From the NCBI GenBank assembly GCA_014376575.1, contig JACMRF010000092.1:1-22693 (forward strand): 22,693 nt of DNA, in the 5' to 3' direction. This stretch comes from Undibacterium sp. GTDB lineage: Bacteria; Pseudomonadota; Gammaproteobacteria; Burkholderiales; Burkholderiaceae. Position 1 is the stretch's first letter; each line of letters begins with the position of its first letter. Shown one piece after another: positions 9,108 to 17,151 of the stretch. The notes under the pieces were generated by a model. It did no database searches, had not been told where the DNA came from, and saw only the letters and a list, made by a program, of their open reading frames with translations. Position numbers and translations under genes: made by a program.

Positions 9108-9138
9108 TTGCTTTTTTCGCGCGCAAACCTGCTAAAAT
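9108..9138 (+). promoter_or_regulatory. Candidate acpP promoter
   Basis: TAAAAT at 9133-9138 is a good -10 hexamer; TTGCTT at 9108-9113 is a possible -35 with a long 19-bp spacer (TGCTTT shortens it to 18). It lies in the 135-bp fabG-acpP gap, about 35 nt before the acpP ATG. A dedicated promoter for acpP is expected because ACP is needed in large excess over the enzymes. Confidence 0.55.
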
Positions 9139-9173
9139 GCGCGCACTTTCTGTAACCACCACTGGAGACACAC

Positions 9174-9413
9174 ATGTCCGATATCGAACAACGCGTTAGG
9201 AAAATCGTCGCTGAGCAACTGGGCGTCGCTGATGCTGACATCAAGATTGAATCATCCTTTGTAGATGATCTTGGTGCAGACTCACTCGACACAGTAGAAC
9301 TCGTGATGGCACTCGAAGATGAGTTCGAAATGGAAATTCCTGACGAACAAGCTGAGAAAATCACTACGGTGAAACAAGCGATCGACTACGCTACAGCACA
9401 CGTCAAAGCCTAA
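9174..9413 (+). CDS. acpP: Acyl carrier protein
   Basis: A 79-residue acidic four-helix protein. The 4'-phosphopantetheine attachment site is Ser37 in [13 protein letters not shown] (31-43), and the start [16 protein letters not shown] is nearly invariant in betaproteobacteria. It carries growing acyl chains as thioesters to FabD, FabH, FabF, FabG and PlsX, all encoded beside it. GGAGA about 7 nt before the ATG is a good ribosome-binding site. It is followed by fabF after 36 bp. Confidence 0.99.
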   Translation: MSDIEQRVRKIVAEQLGVADADIKIESSFVDDLGADSLDTVELVMALEDEFEMEIPDEQAEKITTVKQAIDYATAHVKA

Positions 9414-9449
9414 TTCAGGCAATATCGTTTTTAAATCCAGGAGAAGCGC

Positions 9450-10691
9450 TTGAGCCTTACGCTTAAACGTCGTGTAGTGATCACTGGTCTTGGTTGCGTG
9501 ACCCCAGTTGGCAATAATGTCGCCGATACTTGGGGAGCGATCACGGCAGGCAAGTCCGGTATTGCAACGATTACGAAATTTGATGCAACTCCTTTCACCA
9601 CGCATTTTGCTGGTGAAGTGAAGGGCTTCAATATTGAGGATTACATTCCTGCCAAAGAAGCCCGAAATATGGATACTTTTATCCATTTTGGGATTGCTGC
9701 CGGGGTACAGGCAATTCAGGATAGCGGTCTGGAAGTCACAGATGCAAACGCAGAGCGTATTGGTGTTATTGTCGGCTCCGGGATTGGTGGCTTACCGCTA
9801 ATTGAAGAGACCAAGGATATTTTGAATGCGCGTGGACCACGTCGCATCACGCCTTTTTTCGTTCCTGCTTCCATCATCAATATGATTTCTGGTAACTTGT
9901 CGATTAAGTATGGGTTGAAAGGTCCAAACTTGGCGATCGTTACAGCATGCTCTACCGGTTTGCATTGCATAGGATCTGCTGCGCGCATGATTGAGTATGG
10001 CGATGCCGATGTCATGATCGCAGGTGGCGCGGAGTCAACAATTTCACCATTGGGTCTCGGTGGTTTTGCGTCTGCTCGTGCTCTTTCCACTCGCAATGAT
10101 GATCCGGCGACAGCATCCCGACCTTGGGATAAAGATAGAGATGGCTTTGTTCTCGGCGAGGGCGCTGGCGTCATGGTGCTTGAAGAGTACGAACATGCAA
10201 AAGCACGTGGCGCAAAAATCTACGCTGAGGTTTTGGGGTTCGGTATGAGTGGTGACGCCTATCATATTACGACACCTACCATCGATGGCCCTCGTCGTAG
10301 TATGGCTAATGCGTTGAAAAATGCAGGTCTCAATCCGGATCAAATTGATTATTTGAACGCACATGGCACATCAACGTCATTGGGCGATAAGAACGAAACA
10401 GATGCGATTAAAGCGACTTTTGCCGACCATGCCTACAAGATAACAGTGAGTTCGACTAAGTCGATGACAGGTCACTTATTAGGCGGGGCTGGCGGACTTG
10501 AGTCAGTTTTGACTGTACTTGCATTACATAATCAAATTTCTCCTCCCACCATTAATATCCTTAATCAGGATCCTGAATGTGATCTGGATTATTGCGCTAA
10601 TACTGCAAGAAATATGAAAATTGATTTTGCGATGAAAAATAATTTTGGTTTTGGTGGCACTAACGGTACATTAATTTTCGGTAAAATTTGA
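9450..10691 (+). CDS. fabF: 3-oxoacyl-ACP synthase II (FabF), TTG start
   Basis: A 413-residue elongating condensing enzyme. The Cys-His-His triad is present: Cys167 (VTACSTGLH), His305 (NAHGTST) and His342 ([11 protein letters not shown]), with Lys337 nearby; the C-terminal [12 protein letters not shown] is typical. It extends acyl-ACP by two carbons using malonyl-ACP. The start is a TTG at 9450, set by CCAGGAGA about 6 nt upstream and by the fit of [11 protein letters not shown] to the normal N-terminus; the next ATG lies more than 70 codons in and would remove the first core strand. It is the last gene of the fab run, which ends at the terminator at 10731-10767. Confidence 0.97.
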   Translation: MSLTLKRRVVITGLGCVTPVGNNVADTWGAITAGKSGIATITKFDATPFTTHFAGEVKGFNIEDYIPAKEARNMDTFIHFGIAAGVQAIQDSGLEVTDANAERIGVIVGSGIGGLPLIEETKDILNARGPRRITPFFVPASIINMISGNLSIKYGLKGPNLAIVTACSTGLHCIGSAARMIEYGDADVMIAGGAESTISPLGLGGFASARALSTRNDDPATASRPWDKDRDGFVLGEGAGVMVLEEYEHAKARGAKIYAEVLGFGMSGDAYHITTPTIDGPRRSMANALKNAGLNPDQIDYLNAHGTSTSLGDKNETDAIKATFADHAYKITVSSTKSMTGHLLGGAGGLESVLTVLALHNQISPPTINILNQDPECDLDYCANTARNMKIDFAMKNNFGFGGTNGTLIFGKI

Positions 10692-10730
10692 TTGTTTAAA
10701 TAGTTGACCAGTGCCTTGGTCAAACTAATG

Positions 10731-10767
10731 ACACTTCATTTTCTTTGGGAATGAAGTGTTTTTTTTT
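10731..10767 (+). terminator. Rho-independent terminator after fabF
   Basis: A perfect 10-bp stem (ACACTTCATT / AATGAAGTGT) with a 9-nt loop is followed by eight T residues. A smaller hairpin (TTGACCA / TGGTCAA, 10704-10723) precedes it. The next gene begins only about 8 nt after the T-tract. Confidence 0.9.
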
Positions 10768-10775
10768 AAGTATTT

Positions 10776-11270
10776 ATGACAATTGCGGTTTCTACCATAG
10801 TTCATCCTTCCCGAATGCTCATTTATATGCTTGTGCTCATGCTCGCCTTCAGCAATGGCATCGTTGCGTACATTACTTATCAATTTGAATTTAAGTTGAC
10901 GGTGGTTTTCGCGCTGACTTTGGTATTTGGTGTAGTCAGTTTTCTTTTCGCGCTAAGATTTTACAGGGCGCAGCAAGTAATTCAATTGGATATCTCCGAT
11001 TCTGGCGATATCATCTTGAGACTGGTTAATTCAAAAACCTCAAATGTTGAGGCCTTCAATGTTAAGTTAATTGATAAAAGCACCTTCTGGCCGCAATTAT
11101 TACTATTGCATTTGCGTTCAGACGATCAGCGTGTGCGCGTTTTTACTATTTTGCCTGATTGTGTCGATGCCGATACCTTCAGACGACTTTCTGTCGCTGT
11201 GCAGTGGATATCAACGCGGACATCGACAGCAGCGGTTTTAAATTCAGATATATCTTCAGGGAACTTTTAA
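10776..11270 (+). CDS. YgfX-like inner-membrane protein (Cpta_toxin family)
   Basis: A 164-residue protein with two predicted membrane helices near the N-terminus (about 14-34 and 40-61), then a soluble part of about 100 residues. The layout and the C-terminal motif LPDCVDADTFRRLSVAVQW match the YgfX/CptA family, whose E. coli member acts with SdhE (YgfY) and has been described as a membrane toxin affecting MreB and FtsZ. No sdhE partner lies beside it; instead it sits between fabF and rpoE, the usual place for this family in Burkholderiales. The ATG at 10776 is only 8 nt past a terminator and lacks a Shine-Dalgarno sequence; ATG at 10815 (Met14, just before the first helix) is an alternative. 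Family assignment is by pattern only. Confidence 0.75.
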   Translation: MTIAVSTIVHPSRMLIYMLVLMLAFSNGIVAYITYQFEFKLTVVFALTLVFGVVSFLFALRFYRAQQVIQLDISDSGDIILRLVNSKTSNVEAFNVKLIDKSTFWPQLLLLHLRSDDQRVRVFTILPDCVDADTFRRLSVAVQWISTRTSTAAVLNSDISSGNF

Positions 11271-11288
11271 GCTGAGCCAATACTCAAA
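11260..11288 (+). promoter_or_regulatory. Sigma-E-type promoter of the rpoE operon
   Basis: GGAACTT (11260-11266) is the exact sigma-E -35 consensus, and TCAAA (11284-11288) fits the TCnnA -10 element, with a 17-bp spacer. It spans the stop codon of the YgfX-like gene, and transcription would start near 11295, about 45 nt before the rpoE start. This implies positive autoregulation of rpoE-rseA-rseB-degP, as in other proteobacteria. Confidence 0.72.
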
Positions 11289-11340
11289 CAAATAGTTCGC
11301 GTGTCTTGCAATAGTGCTAGTTGAAAATAGGAAAGAATGA

Positions 11341-11943
11341 GTGACGACAGAACGCGAAATTGATCAACTAATAGTTGAGCGCGTACAGCGTGGTGATAAA
11401 AAGGCGTTTGAGCTTTTGGTTTCCAAATATCAACGGAAATTACTTCGGCTTGTGTCTAGGCTCGTCCATGATCAGGCTGAAGCTGAAGATGTCGTTCAAG
11501 AGGCGTTTATCAAGGCGTATCGTGCCATGGTCAATTTCCGTGGCGAATCAGCATTTTATACCTGGCTATATCGGATCGGTATTAACACGGCAAAAAATTA
11601 TCTTGTGACGCAAGGGCGTCGTGCTCCAACATCGACTGACGCTGACATTGAAGAAGCTGAAACTTTTGTTGATGCGGATGGACTAAGAGATATAAACACG
11701 CCGGAATCGATGCTTGCGACAAAACAGATTGCTGCAACTGTCAACTCCGCCATGGCGTCGCTGCCGGAAGAGTTGCGTAACGCAATTACATTGCGCGAAA
11801 TTGAGGGCTTGAGTTACGACGAAATTGCTGAGGCGATGGCGTGTCCGATCGGAACGGTAAGAAGTCGAATTTTTCGGGCGCGTGAAGCAATCGCCGAAAA
11901 ATTACGCCCTTTAATTGGGACAAGTATTGATCAGCGATGGTAA
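11341..11943 (+). CDS. rpoE: RNA polymerase sigma factor RpoE (sigma-E/AlgU), GTG start
   Basis: A 200-residue group 4 (ECF) sigma factor. Region 2 (about 22-90) contains LVSKYQRKL, EAEDVVQEAFIKAYRA and FYTWLYRIGINTAKN; region 4 (about 133-187) contains LPEELRNAITLREIEGLSYDE (140-160) and a helix-turn-helix ending GTVRSRIFRARE. This is the envelope-stress sigma factor held at the membrane by RseA until DegS-type proteolysis. The start is GTG at 11341, with AGGAAAG about 8 nt before it; the ATG at 11337 is in another frame and stops after eight codons. rseA, rseB and degP follow on the same strand. Upstream lies a sigma-E-like promoter. Confidence 0.97.
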   Translation: MTTEREIDQLIVERVQRGDKKAFELLVSKYQRKLLRLVSRLVHDQAEAEDVVQEAFIKAYRAMVNFRGESAFYTWLYRIGINTAKNYLVTQGRRAPTSTDADIEEAETFVDADGLRDINTPESMLATKQIAATVNSAMASLPEELRNAITLREIEGLSYDEIAEAMACPIGTVRSRIFRAREAIAEKLRPLIGTSIDQRW

Positions 11944-12022
11944 CCAACAAAGCTACATCATGTTCGTTACTATTTTAGTTGAATATTGTTTGAAATTTGT
12001 ACTGCCCATTTTGGAATAAATC

Positions 12023-12682
12023 ATGAAAACAAACGACACTCAATTCGATAATATTTCTGCCATGGTAGACGGCGAGTTATCTAATGCGCAATGGGAGTCG
12101 GCGCTAAGCCGGTTAAATGGCGCGGATAACCATGATGGAAAAAAAACATGGGAAATTTATCATCAAATAGGTGATGTGTTGCGCTCGAATGACCTCGCTG
12201 GGGCAATGAGCCCAGATTTTTCGTCTAGATTTTCTACGTTGCTCGATGCAGAGCCTGTCGTTTTGGCTCCAAAATTTGATGTCTTGCATGAATCATCACG
12301 TTCGACCAATGTTGTTAGCATAACTCAGCCACGTATGGCGCGCTATGTGGCCATGTCGAGCATGGCGGCAGCTGCGTCAGTCGCTTTTTTTATGGCACCA
12401 CAAATTATTCCACTTTTCGGTACACAATCAAATTCCGGGATTGCTGTCTCAAAAACTGAATCGCCAATTAAAGTGCAGCAGGATGGAATACAGCTCGCAT
12501 CCAACGGCAACATTCCTGAAGTGCAGTACAAACCCAGCGAGCAGATCGACATGCTGAGAGATCCGCGTCTCGATAGTTATTTAATGGCGCATCAAAAGTT
12601 CTCACCTTCAATTGGGAATAGCACCCAATTTGTAACGAGAGCCAATGCTGTTTCACCTACGCCAGCAATCTCAGAGAAATAA
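12023..12682 (+). CDS. rseA: Anti-sigma-E factor RseA (MucA)
   Basis: A 219-residue single-pass inner-membrane protein. The N-terminal cytoplasmic anti-sigma domain (about 7-80) begins NISAMVDGELSNAQWESAL and has W43 in KKTWEIYHQIGDVLRS; the membrane helix is about 107-131 (ARYVAMSSMAAAASVAFF...); the remaining 85 residues would be periplasmic and bind RseB. No zinc-binding HxxxCxxC motif is present, as expected for the RseA/MucA type. It lies 79 bp after rpoE and 6 bp before rseB, so the three are surely co-transcribed. It represses RpoE until cut by DegS- and RseP-type proteases, which are not encoded in this window. Confidence 0.92.
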   Translation: MKTNDTQFDNISAMVDGELSNAQWESALSRLNGADNHDGKKTWEIYHQIGDVLRSNDLAGAMSPDFSSRFSTLLDAEPVVLAPKFDVLHESSRSTNVVSITQPRMARYVAMSSMAAAASVAFFMAPQIIPLFGTQSNSGIAVSKTESPIKVQQDGIQLASNGNIPEVQYKPSEQIDMLRDPRLDSYLMAHQKFSPSIGNSTQFVTRANAVSPTPAISEK

Positions 12683-12688
12683 TTAACT

Positions 12689-13693
12689 ATGTTGTTGCAA
12701 CGATTTAAATTATTTTTTCTGATGGTGATGTCGTATTGCGCTACGCCGCTCATTCAAGCGCAAAATACGGATAGTCAGGATATACAAAACACCTTGCGTA
12801 AGGTGCAGTCAGCGGCGCAGAAACTCAATTATTCGGGTACTTTTGTTTATCAGCAAGCCAATCAAATTCGCACTTCACGAATTACGCATGGTGTTGATCA
12901 TCAAGGTGAAATAGAGAAATTAGAAATTCTCGATGGTAAACCGAGAGAGTATATTCGGCGTAACGATGAAGTTTCATGTTATCTCCCCGAGATCAAGACC
13001 ATACAGGTTGAGAAAAGTGTAACGCAAGAGGTTTTTCCTGCAATGTTGAGTGGCAACTCACAATCTCTTCCAGATTTTTATAATATTAAAAAAGCTGAAT
13101 TTAGCCGAGTGGCTGGTGCCGAATGTCAGATATTGAGTTTTGAGCCAAAAGATAGCTTGCGCTATGGCTATCGCCTTTGCCTGGATAAAACATCTGGCTT
13201 GTTATTGCGCGCGCAGACGATTAATCCTAAAAATGAAGTCATTGAACAAATTGCTTTCACGCAAATTTCTATTGGCGATATTGATAAGGCACGAATGAAA
13301 CCCAGTTTTCCCAACGTATCTCAATGGCGTATAGAAAACTTAACGGTGCAGGCTAATGTGAACTCAGGATGGTCGGTGAAATTGTTACCACCTGGATTTA
13401 AAAAAACACGTGAAATGAAGCGATTGATCCCTATATCTGCAGCCGCGAACGGATATTCCGCCAACTCAGTCAAGGCGCATGAAGTTGTACAGATTATTTT
13501 TTCTGATGGACTGTCCGCGATCTCGGTTTTTATCGAGCCTGATTCTGCCAGTCGTACCGAGGGTAGTCTGCAACAAGGTGCAATGACTCTGATGGGACGG
13601 CGCCAAGGCGAGTATTGGTTGACCGTTGTTGGAGAAGTACCATTTGCTGCAATTAAACAAGTCATGAACTCAATTGAATTTAAACCCAAATGA
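12689..13693 (+). CDS. rseB: Periplasmic regulator RseB (MucB)
   Basis: A 334-residue exported protein. The N-terminus has a basic residue, a hydrophobic core (LFFLMVMSYCATPLI) and a likely signal-peptidase cut after Ala24 (IQA|QNT). The mature protein shows the MucB/RseB two-domain layout: a LolA-like N-terminal domain (LNYSGTFVYQQ, EKLEILDGKPREYIRRNDEV) and a C-terminal domain (GWSVKLLPPGFKK, QIIFSDGLSAISVFIEP, TVVGEVP). RseB binds the periplasmic part of RseA and shields it from DegS; lipopolysaccharide or lipoprotein signals release it. The gap to rseA is 6 bp and to degP 10 bp. Confidence 0.94.
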   Translation: MLLQRFKLFFLMVMSYCATPLIQAQNTDSQDIQNTLRKVQSAAQKLNYSGTFVYQQANQIRTSRITHGVDHQGEIEKLEILDGKPREYIRRNDEVSCYLPEIKTIQVEKSVTQEVFPAMLSGNSQSLPDFYNIKKAEFSRVAGAECQILSFEPKDSLRYGYRLCLDKTSGLLLRAQTINPKNEVIEQIAFTQISIGDIDKARMKPSFPNVSQWRIENLTVQANVNSGWSVKLLPPGFKKTREMKRLIPISAAANGYSANSVKAHEVVQIIFSDGLSAISVFIEPDSASRTEGSLQQGAMTLMGRRQGEYWLTVVGEVPFAAIKQVMNSIEFKPK

Positions 13694-13703
13694 TGAGGAC
13701 ACA

Positions 13704-15206
13704 ATGAAAACATCCCAATTTTTTCCACTCGAAAAAAATGTTTCCACTTTGCTTTCAAGCTTGCTATTGAGCGCTTGCATAGGGTTGGCTGGGCCAACCC
13801 TAATCGGGGCAACACCATTGGCGGAGGCTGCACCAGCCGCTGCGAGCCTGCCAGATTTTACTGACCTTGTCGAAAAATCCGGGCCAGCTGTCGTCAATAT
13901 CCGCACCACAGAAAAAATATCGACAAGCCAAAATATTCCGGGCATGGATGACGACCAGGCACAAGAGTTTTTCCGGCGTTTTTTTGGCGTTCCCGTGCCT
14001 AAGCAAGCGCCGGCTCCGGCACCTAAAAACCGCAAGCAAGCACCTCAACAACAGCAAGAAGAAGAGATGCCGCGTGGAGTCGGGTCAGGCTTCATTATTT
14101 CGCAAGATGGTTATGTGCTGACGAATGCGCACGTGGTTGATGGTGCATCTGAAGTCTATGTCAAACTGACCGATAAGCGCGAATTTAAAGCCAAGGTCAT
14201 TGGTACGGATAAGCGTACTGACGTCGCCGTATTGAAAATTGAAGGTGGTAAGTTGCCACGTGTCACGATAGGTGATTCCGATAAAATCAAGGCGGGTGAG
14301 TGGGTGATCGCGATTGGTTCGCCATTTGATCTCGAAAATACCATTACAGCGGGTATCATTTCTGCCAAAGCGCGCGATACGGGAGACCTGTTGCCTCTCA
14401 TTCAAACAGATGTTGCCGTTAATCCCGGCAATTCTGGTGGCCCTTTGATTAATATGCGTGGTGAGGTGATTGGTATTAACTCGCAGATTTATAGTCGCTC
14501 TGGCGGTTATATGGGCATCTCGTTTGCCATACCCATCGACGAAGCGATGCGCGTGGTTGAGCAACTGAAAACCTCAGGATCAGTAACACGTGGCCGTATT
14601 GGTGTACAAATCGGTGAGCTGACTAAAGATGTCGCTGAATCCATAGGCTTAAGCAAGGCGCAGGGAGCCGTGGTTCAAAAAGTGGAACCCGGAAGCCCTG
14701 CAGAAAAAGCGGGAGTCCAGGATGGTGATGTGATTCTCAAGTTTAATGGCAATCTTGTTGAAAAATCTAATGACTTGCGGAGAATTGTTGGCGCGACTAA
14801 GCCCGGTAGTAAGGCAACTATATCGATCTGGCGGAAAGGTAGCGCACGCGAACTAATCGTCAATGTTGCAGAGCTTGAATCTGACAAAGTTGCGCAGAAA
14901 ACGGATAAGAAAAGTAAAAAAGAACAAGCTAGCAATGCCTTGGGAATCTACTTTTCTGACTTAAGCGATGCGCAAAAGAAAGAAGTTTCCTCGGGAGGTG
15001 TTGTTATTGATAATGTTGAAGGGGCAGCGGCGCAAGTTGGCCTGCGTCCTGGGGATATTATTCTCACCATGAATAATGTTGATGTCAAAGATGCCAAGCA
15101 ATTTGCCGGCTTATTGAGTAAAGTCGATACGAAAAAAGCCGTTGTACTTCTGGTGCGCCGTGGCGATGTGTCACAATTTATTCCTATCCGACCGATCGCA
15201 CAATAA
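13704..15206 (+). CDS. degP: Periplasmic serine protease DegP/MucD (Do family)
   Basis: A 500-residue HtrA-type protease and chaperone. The trypsin-like domain has its triad at His143 (TNAHVVDG), Asp173 (RTDVAVLKIE) and Ser244 (NPGNSGGPLIN). PDZ1 (about 297-388, GVQIGELTKDVAE...PGSPAEKAGVQDGDVIL) and PDZ2 (about 411-495, GAAAQVGLRPGDIIL) follow. A Pro/Gln-rich linker (101-120) lies in the LA-loop position. The start is ATG at 13704 with GATGAGGAC upstream; an in-frame TTG at 13674 inside rseB is rejected because it would put charged residues before the signal sequence. The leader has a hydrophobic stretch and a possible signal-peptidase I site at AEA|AP, but also a lipobox-like LSAC ending at Cys25. 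It degrades misfolded envelope proteins and is the usual sigma-E operon end. Confidence 0.95.
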   Translation: MKTSQFFPLEKNVSTLLSSLLLSACIGLAGPTLIGATPLAEAAPAAASLPDFTDLVEKSGPAVVNIRTTEKISTSQNIPGMDDDQAQEFFRRFFGVPVPKQAPAPAPKNRKQAPQQQQEEEMPRGVGSGFIISQDGYVLTNAHVVDGASEVYVKLTDKREFKAKVIGTDKRTDVAVLKIEGGKLPRVTIGDSDKIKAGEWVIAIGSPFDLENTITAGIISAKARDTGDLLPLIQTDVAVNPGNSGGPLINMRGEVIGINSQIYSRSGGYMGISFAIPIDEAMRVVEQLKTSGSVTRGRIGVQIGELTKDVAESIGLSKAQGAVVQKVEPGSPAEKAGVQDGDVILKFNGNLVEKSNDLRRIVGATKPGSKATISIWRKGSARELIVNVAELESDKVAQKTDKKSKKEQASNALGIYFSDLSDAQKKEVSSGGVVIDNVEGAAAQVGLRPGDIILTMNNVDVKDAKQFAGLLSKVDTKKAVVLLVRRGDVSQFIPIRPIAQ

Positions 15207-15234
15207 AGGCTAATGAAGCGCGTTCATTAATGTT

Positions 15235-15267
15235 AAAAATGCCAGCATTTGATGCTGGCATTTTTTT
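15235..15267 (+). terminator. Rho-independent terminator after degP
   Basis: A 13-bp stem (AAAAATGCCAGCA / TGCTGGCATTTTT) with a 5-nt loop runs into a T-tract. It ends the rpoE-rseA-rseB-degP operon. Confidence 0.92.
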
Positions 15268-15348
15268 ATTGCGAAAGATTAATTTGAACGTTTTATAATG
15301 CTCGCGTGGTTGGCAGGGATAATTCTTCGTGAAAGCCTGATAAGTAAT

Positions 15349-15429
15349 ATACTCCACACCAGTATTTTTTCTCGCCCCAATACAGACGTGCGTAAACGCA
15401 GTATTTACGTAAATTTATTGGGGGAGTAT
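15349..15429. repeat. Small intergenic repeat, copy 1 (81 bp)
   Basis: The left end (15349-15370, beginning ATACTCCACACCAGTAT) matches the reverse complement of 17221-17242 at 19 of 22 positions. The right end, read from outside, begins ATACTCCCC and matches the left end of the second copy at 17152 over nine bases. Inside are CCCCAATA / TATTGGGG inverted arms (15375-15382, 15416-15423) and the palindrome ATTTACGTAAAT. It lies between the degP terminator and the glutaredoxin-like gene. It encodes nothing visible. Confidence 0.55.
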
Positions 15430-15458
15430 TCATTTCTCGACCCAAAGATAATTTTTAA

Positions 15459-15734
15459 ATGATGCAATTTATGCTTTATTCTCGCAGCTACTGCCACCTG
15501 TGCGATGACATGCTCGAACAATTGCGTGCTTGCTTAGCATCCGATCCTGAAATGAGGTTGATGGGCTTAACGGCCACCATCAAGGTCATCGATATTGATG
15601 CAGACGAGAGTTTAGTTGCTCTCTACGATGAATTAGTGCCCGTGCTTACCGGACAAAAAAACCAAGAGCAAGCGACTCAAATTTGCCATTATTTCTTGGA
15701 TATAGCCAAGTTGAAAGCCTTCCTCGATGCGTAA
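15459..15734 (+). CDS. Glutaredoxin-like protein (DUF836 family)
   Basis: A 91-residue small thioredoxin-fold protein. The N-terminal strand [15 protein letters not shown] (4-18) contains a CxxC redox motif (Cys12, Cys15), followed by a helix and the strand [16 protein letters not shown] (41-56) and the cis-proline segment ELVPVLTG (58-65). The pattern fits the short glutaredoxin-like (DUF836) proteins commonly found just after mucD in Burkholderiales. Its redox partner is unknown. The start could be either of two adjacent ATGs (15459 or 15462); no clear Shine-Dalgarno sequence is seen. Its 3' end overlaps rnhB by 8 nt, implying coupled translation. Confidence 0.88.
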   Translation: MMQFMLYSRSYCHLCDDMLEQLRACLASDPEMRLMGLTATIKVIDIDADESLVALYDELVPVLTGQKNQEQATQICHYFLDIAKLKAFLDA

Positions 15735-16368
15735 TACCGAAAATACTGAAACAAAATTAATCAAGCCGGCAGCGCCAGAATTCTCCTTGTTCGATTATGA
15801 AGGCGAATTGATTTGCGGCGTCGATGAGGCTGGCCGTGGCCCACTTGCAGGGCCAGTCATGGCGGCGGCAGTGATTCTTGATCCAGCACATTCGATCGCT
15901 GGCTTGCGTGACTCCAAAAAATTATCTGAGGCAAGGCGCGATCTGCTTGCGATAGAGATCAAAAAATACGCTTTGGCATGGGCCGTCGCCGAATGTTCAG
16001 AGCAAGAGATCGATGAACTCAATATCTTGCAAGCGACCATGCTGGCGATGCGCCGCGCAGTCGAGGCATTGTCGATCACGCCTACTTTGGCTTTGATTGA
16101 TGGCAATCGTTGTCCGGTCATGGCAGTACGCGCTGAGGCCATCGTCAAAGGGGATGATAAAGTGCAAGCGATTTCTGCGGCATCTATTTTGGCAAAAACG
16201 GCGCGAGATCATCGTCTTTTAGCGCTTCATCTGGTGTATCCGCAGTACGCGCTCGATCAGCACAAAGGTTATCCTACTGCGCTTCACATGGCGCGTTTGC
16301 TTGAGCACGGCGTCTCTCCGATTCACCGAAAATCCTATGCGCCAGTGAAGGCTTTGCTTAAATCATGA
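15727..16368 (+). CDS. rnhB: Ribonuclease HII
   Basis: A 213-residue RNase HII, which cuts the RNA strand of RNA/DNA hybrids and single ribonucleotides built into DNA. Catalytic carboxylates are visible: Asp33 and Glu34 in [15 protein letters not shown] (30-44), Asp125 in ALIDGNRCP (122-130), and Asp161 after SILAKTARD. The C-terminal [14 protein letters not shown]...[10 protein letters not shown] is typical of RnhB. The ATG at 15727 overlaps the preceding gene by 8 nt; the N-terminal extension of about 28 residues before the core strand is a little long, so a later start cannot be excluded. The stop overlaps the next gene as ATGA. In related genomes, as I recall, rnhB follows lpxB, which is absent here. 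Confidence 0.95.
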   Translation: MRNTENTETKLIKPAAPEFSLFDYEGELICGVDEAGRGPLAGPVMAAAVILDPAHSIAGLRDSKKLSEARRDLLAIEIKKYALAWAVAECSEQEIDELNILQATMLAMRRAVEALSITPTLALIDGNRCPVMAVRAEAIVKGDDKVQAISAASILAKTARDHRLLALHLVYPQYALDQHKGYPTALHMARLLEHGVSPIHRKSYAPVKALLKS

Positions 16369-17147
16369 AAGCGATTACTTCCCGCGATAACCCGCTCTAC
16401 AAAGAACTTAAAAATCTTGCCAGCAGCTCTCAGGTGCGCCGTAAGTCGGGGCGCACTTTGCTTGATGGCGTGCATTTGTGTCAGGCTTACTGGCAACATT
16501 TGGGTGCGCCGCAATTGTGCATCGTGTCTGAATCGAGTCGCTTGCATCCCGAGGTGGAATCCATTGTGGCGCTGTGTCTAGCCAAAGCAACGCAAACCAT
16601 CTGTTTGCCCGACGCGCTCTATCATGCATTAAGCCAGATAGAACATGGCGTCGGTCTGATGTTTATCATCGCTACGCCAAATCCCGTGTTTCCGCAGGCA
16701 CTGAAAGAATCATCCGTGGTGCTGGATAATTTGCAAGATCCGGGCAATCTCGGGTCCATTTTGCGCAGCGCGGCGGCGGCCGGCATCAAAAACGTTTTTT
16801 GCAGTATGGGCACTGCCTTTGCCTGGTCGCCCAAGGTCATGCGCGCCGGCATGGGGGCACATTTTCTTTTGAATATTTTTGAAAATGTTGACTTACACAG
16901 TCTTTTGCAGCGAGCCCAGATACCGATCTTGGCCACTAGCTCGCATACCAAGCAAACCATCTATCAGGTGAAGTTAAATCAGCCAGTAGTCTGGTTGTTT
17001 GGGCATGAGGGGCAAGGCGTTGCGGACGATTTGATGGCGTTGGCCAGTCATACGGTGACGATACCGCAAAGGCCGGAGATTGAATCGCTCAATGTCGCCG
17101 CCAGCGCCGCGATTTGCTTTTTTGAACAAGTCAGGCAAAGCCTTTAG
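16365..17147 (+). CDS. SpoU/TrmH family RNA 2'-O-methyltransferase
   Basis: A 260-residue SPOUT-class methyltransferase, likely acting on 23S rRNA. An N-terminal substrate-binding domain (about 1-105, [18 protein letters not shown]) precedes the trefoil-knot catalytic domain. Motif 1 is [20 protein letters not shown] (118-137) with Asn128 and Arg134; motif 2 is [10 protein letters not shown] (210-219); motif 3 is [18 protein letters not shown] (233-250). The exact nucleotide target cannot be read from sequence; RlmB, YsgA-like and TsnR-like members share these motifs. It overlaps rnhB by 4 nt (ATGA), so the two are translationally coupled. It converges on ppsR. Confidence 0.92.
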   Translation: MKAITSRDNPLYKELKNLASSSQVRRKSGRTLLDGVHLCQAYWQHLGAPQLCIVSESSRLHPEVESIVALCLAKATQTICLPDALYHALSQIEHGVGLMFIIATPNPVFPQALKESSVVLDNLQDPGNLGSILRSAAAAGIKNVFCSMGTAFAWSPKVMRAGMGAHFLLNIFENVDLHSLLQRAQIPILATSSHTKQTIYQVKLNQPVVWLFGHEGQGVADDLMALASHTVTIPQRPEIESLNVAASAAICFFEQVRQSL

Positions 17148-17151
17148 TTAT

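Noticed and set aside
11337..11363. ATG start for rpoE four bases before the GTG
   Set aside because: It is in another frame and stops after eight codons; the GTG at 11341 has the correct frame and ribosome-binding site.
13321..13833. 170-codon open frame on the minus strand across rseB and degP
   Set aside because: It lies antisense to two well-supported genes and shows no recognisable protein features or start signals; it is a shadow frame.
14085..14564. 159-codon minus-strand frame inside degP
   Set aside because: Antisense to the conserved protease domain; composition is what mirror translation of that domain gives.
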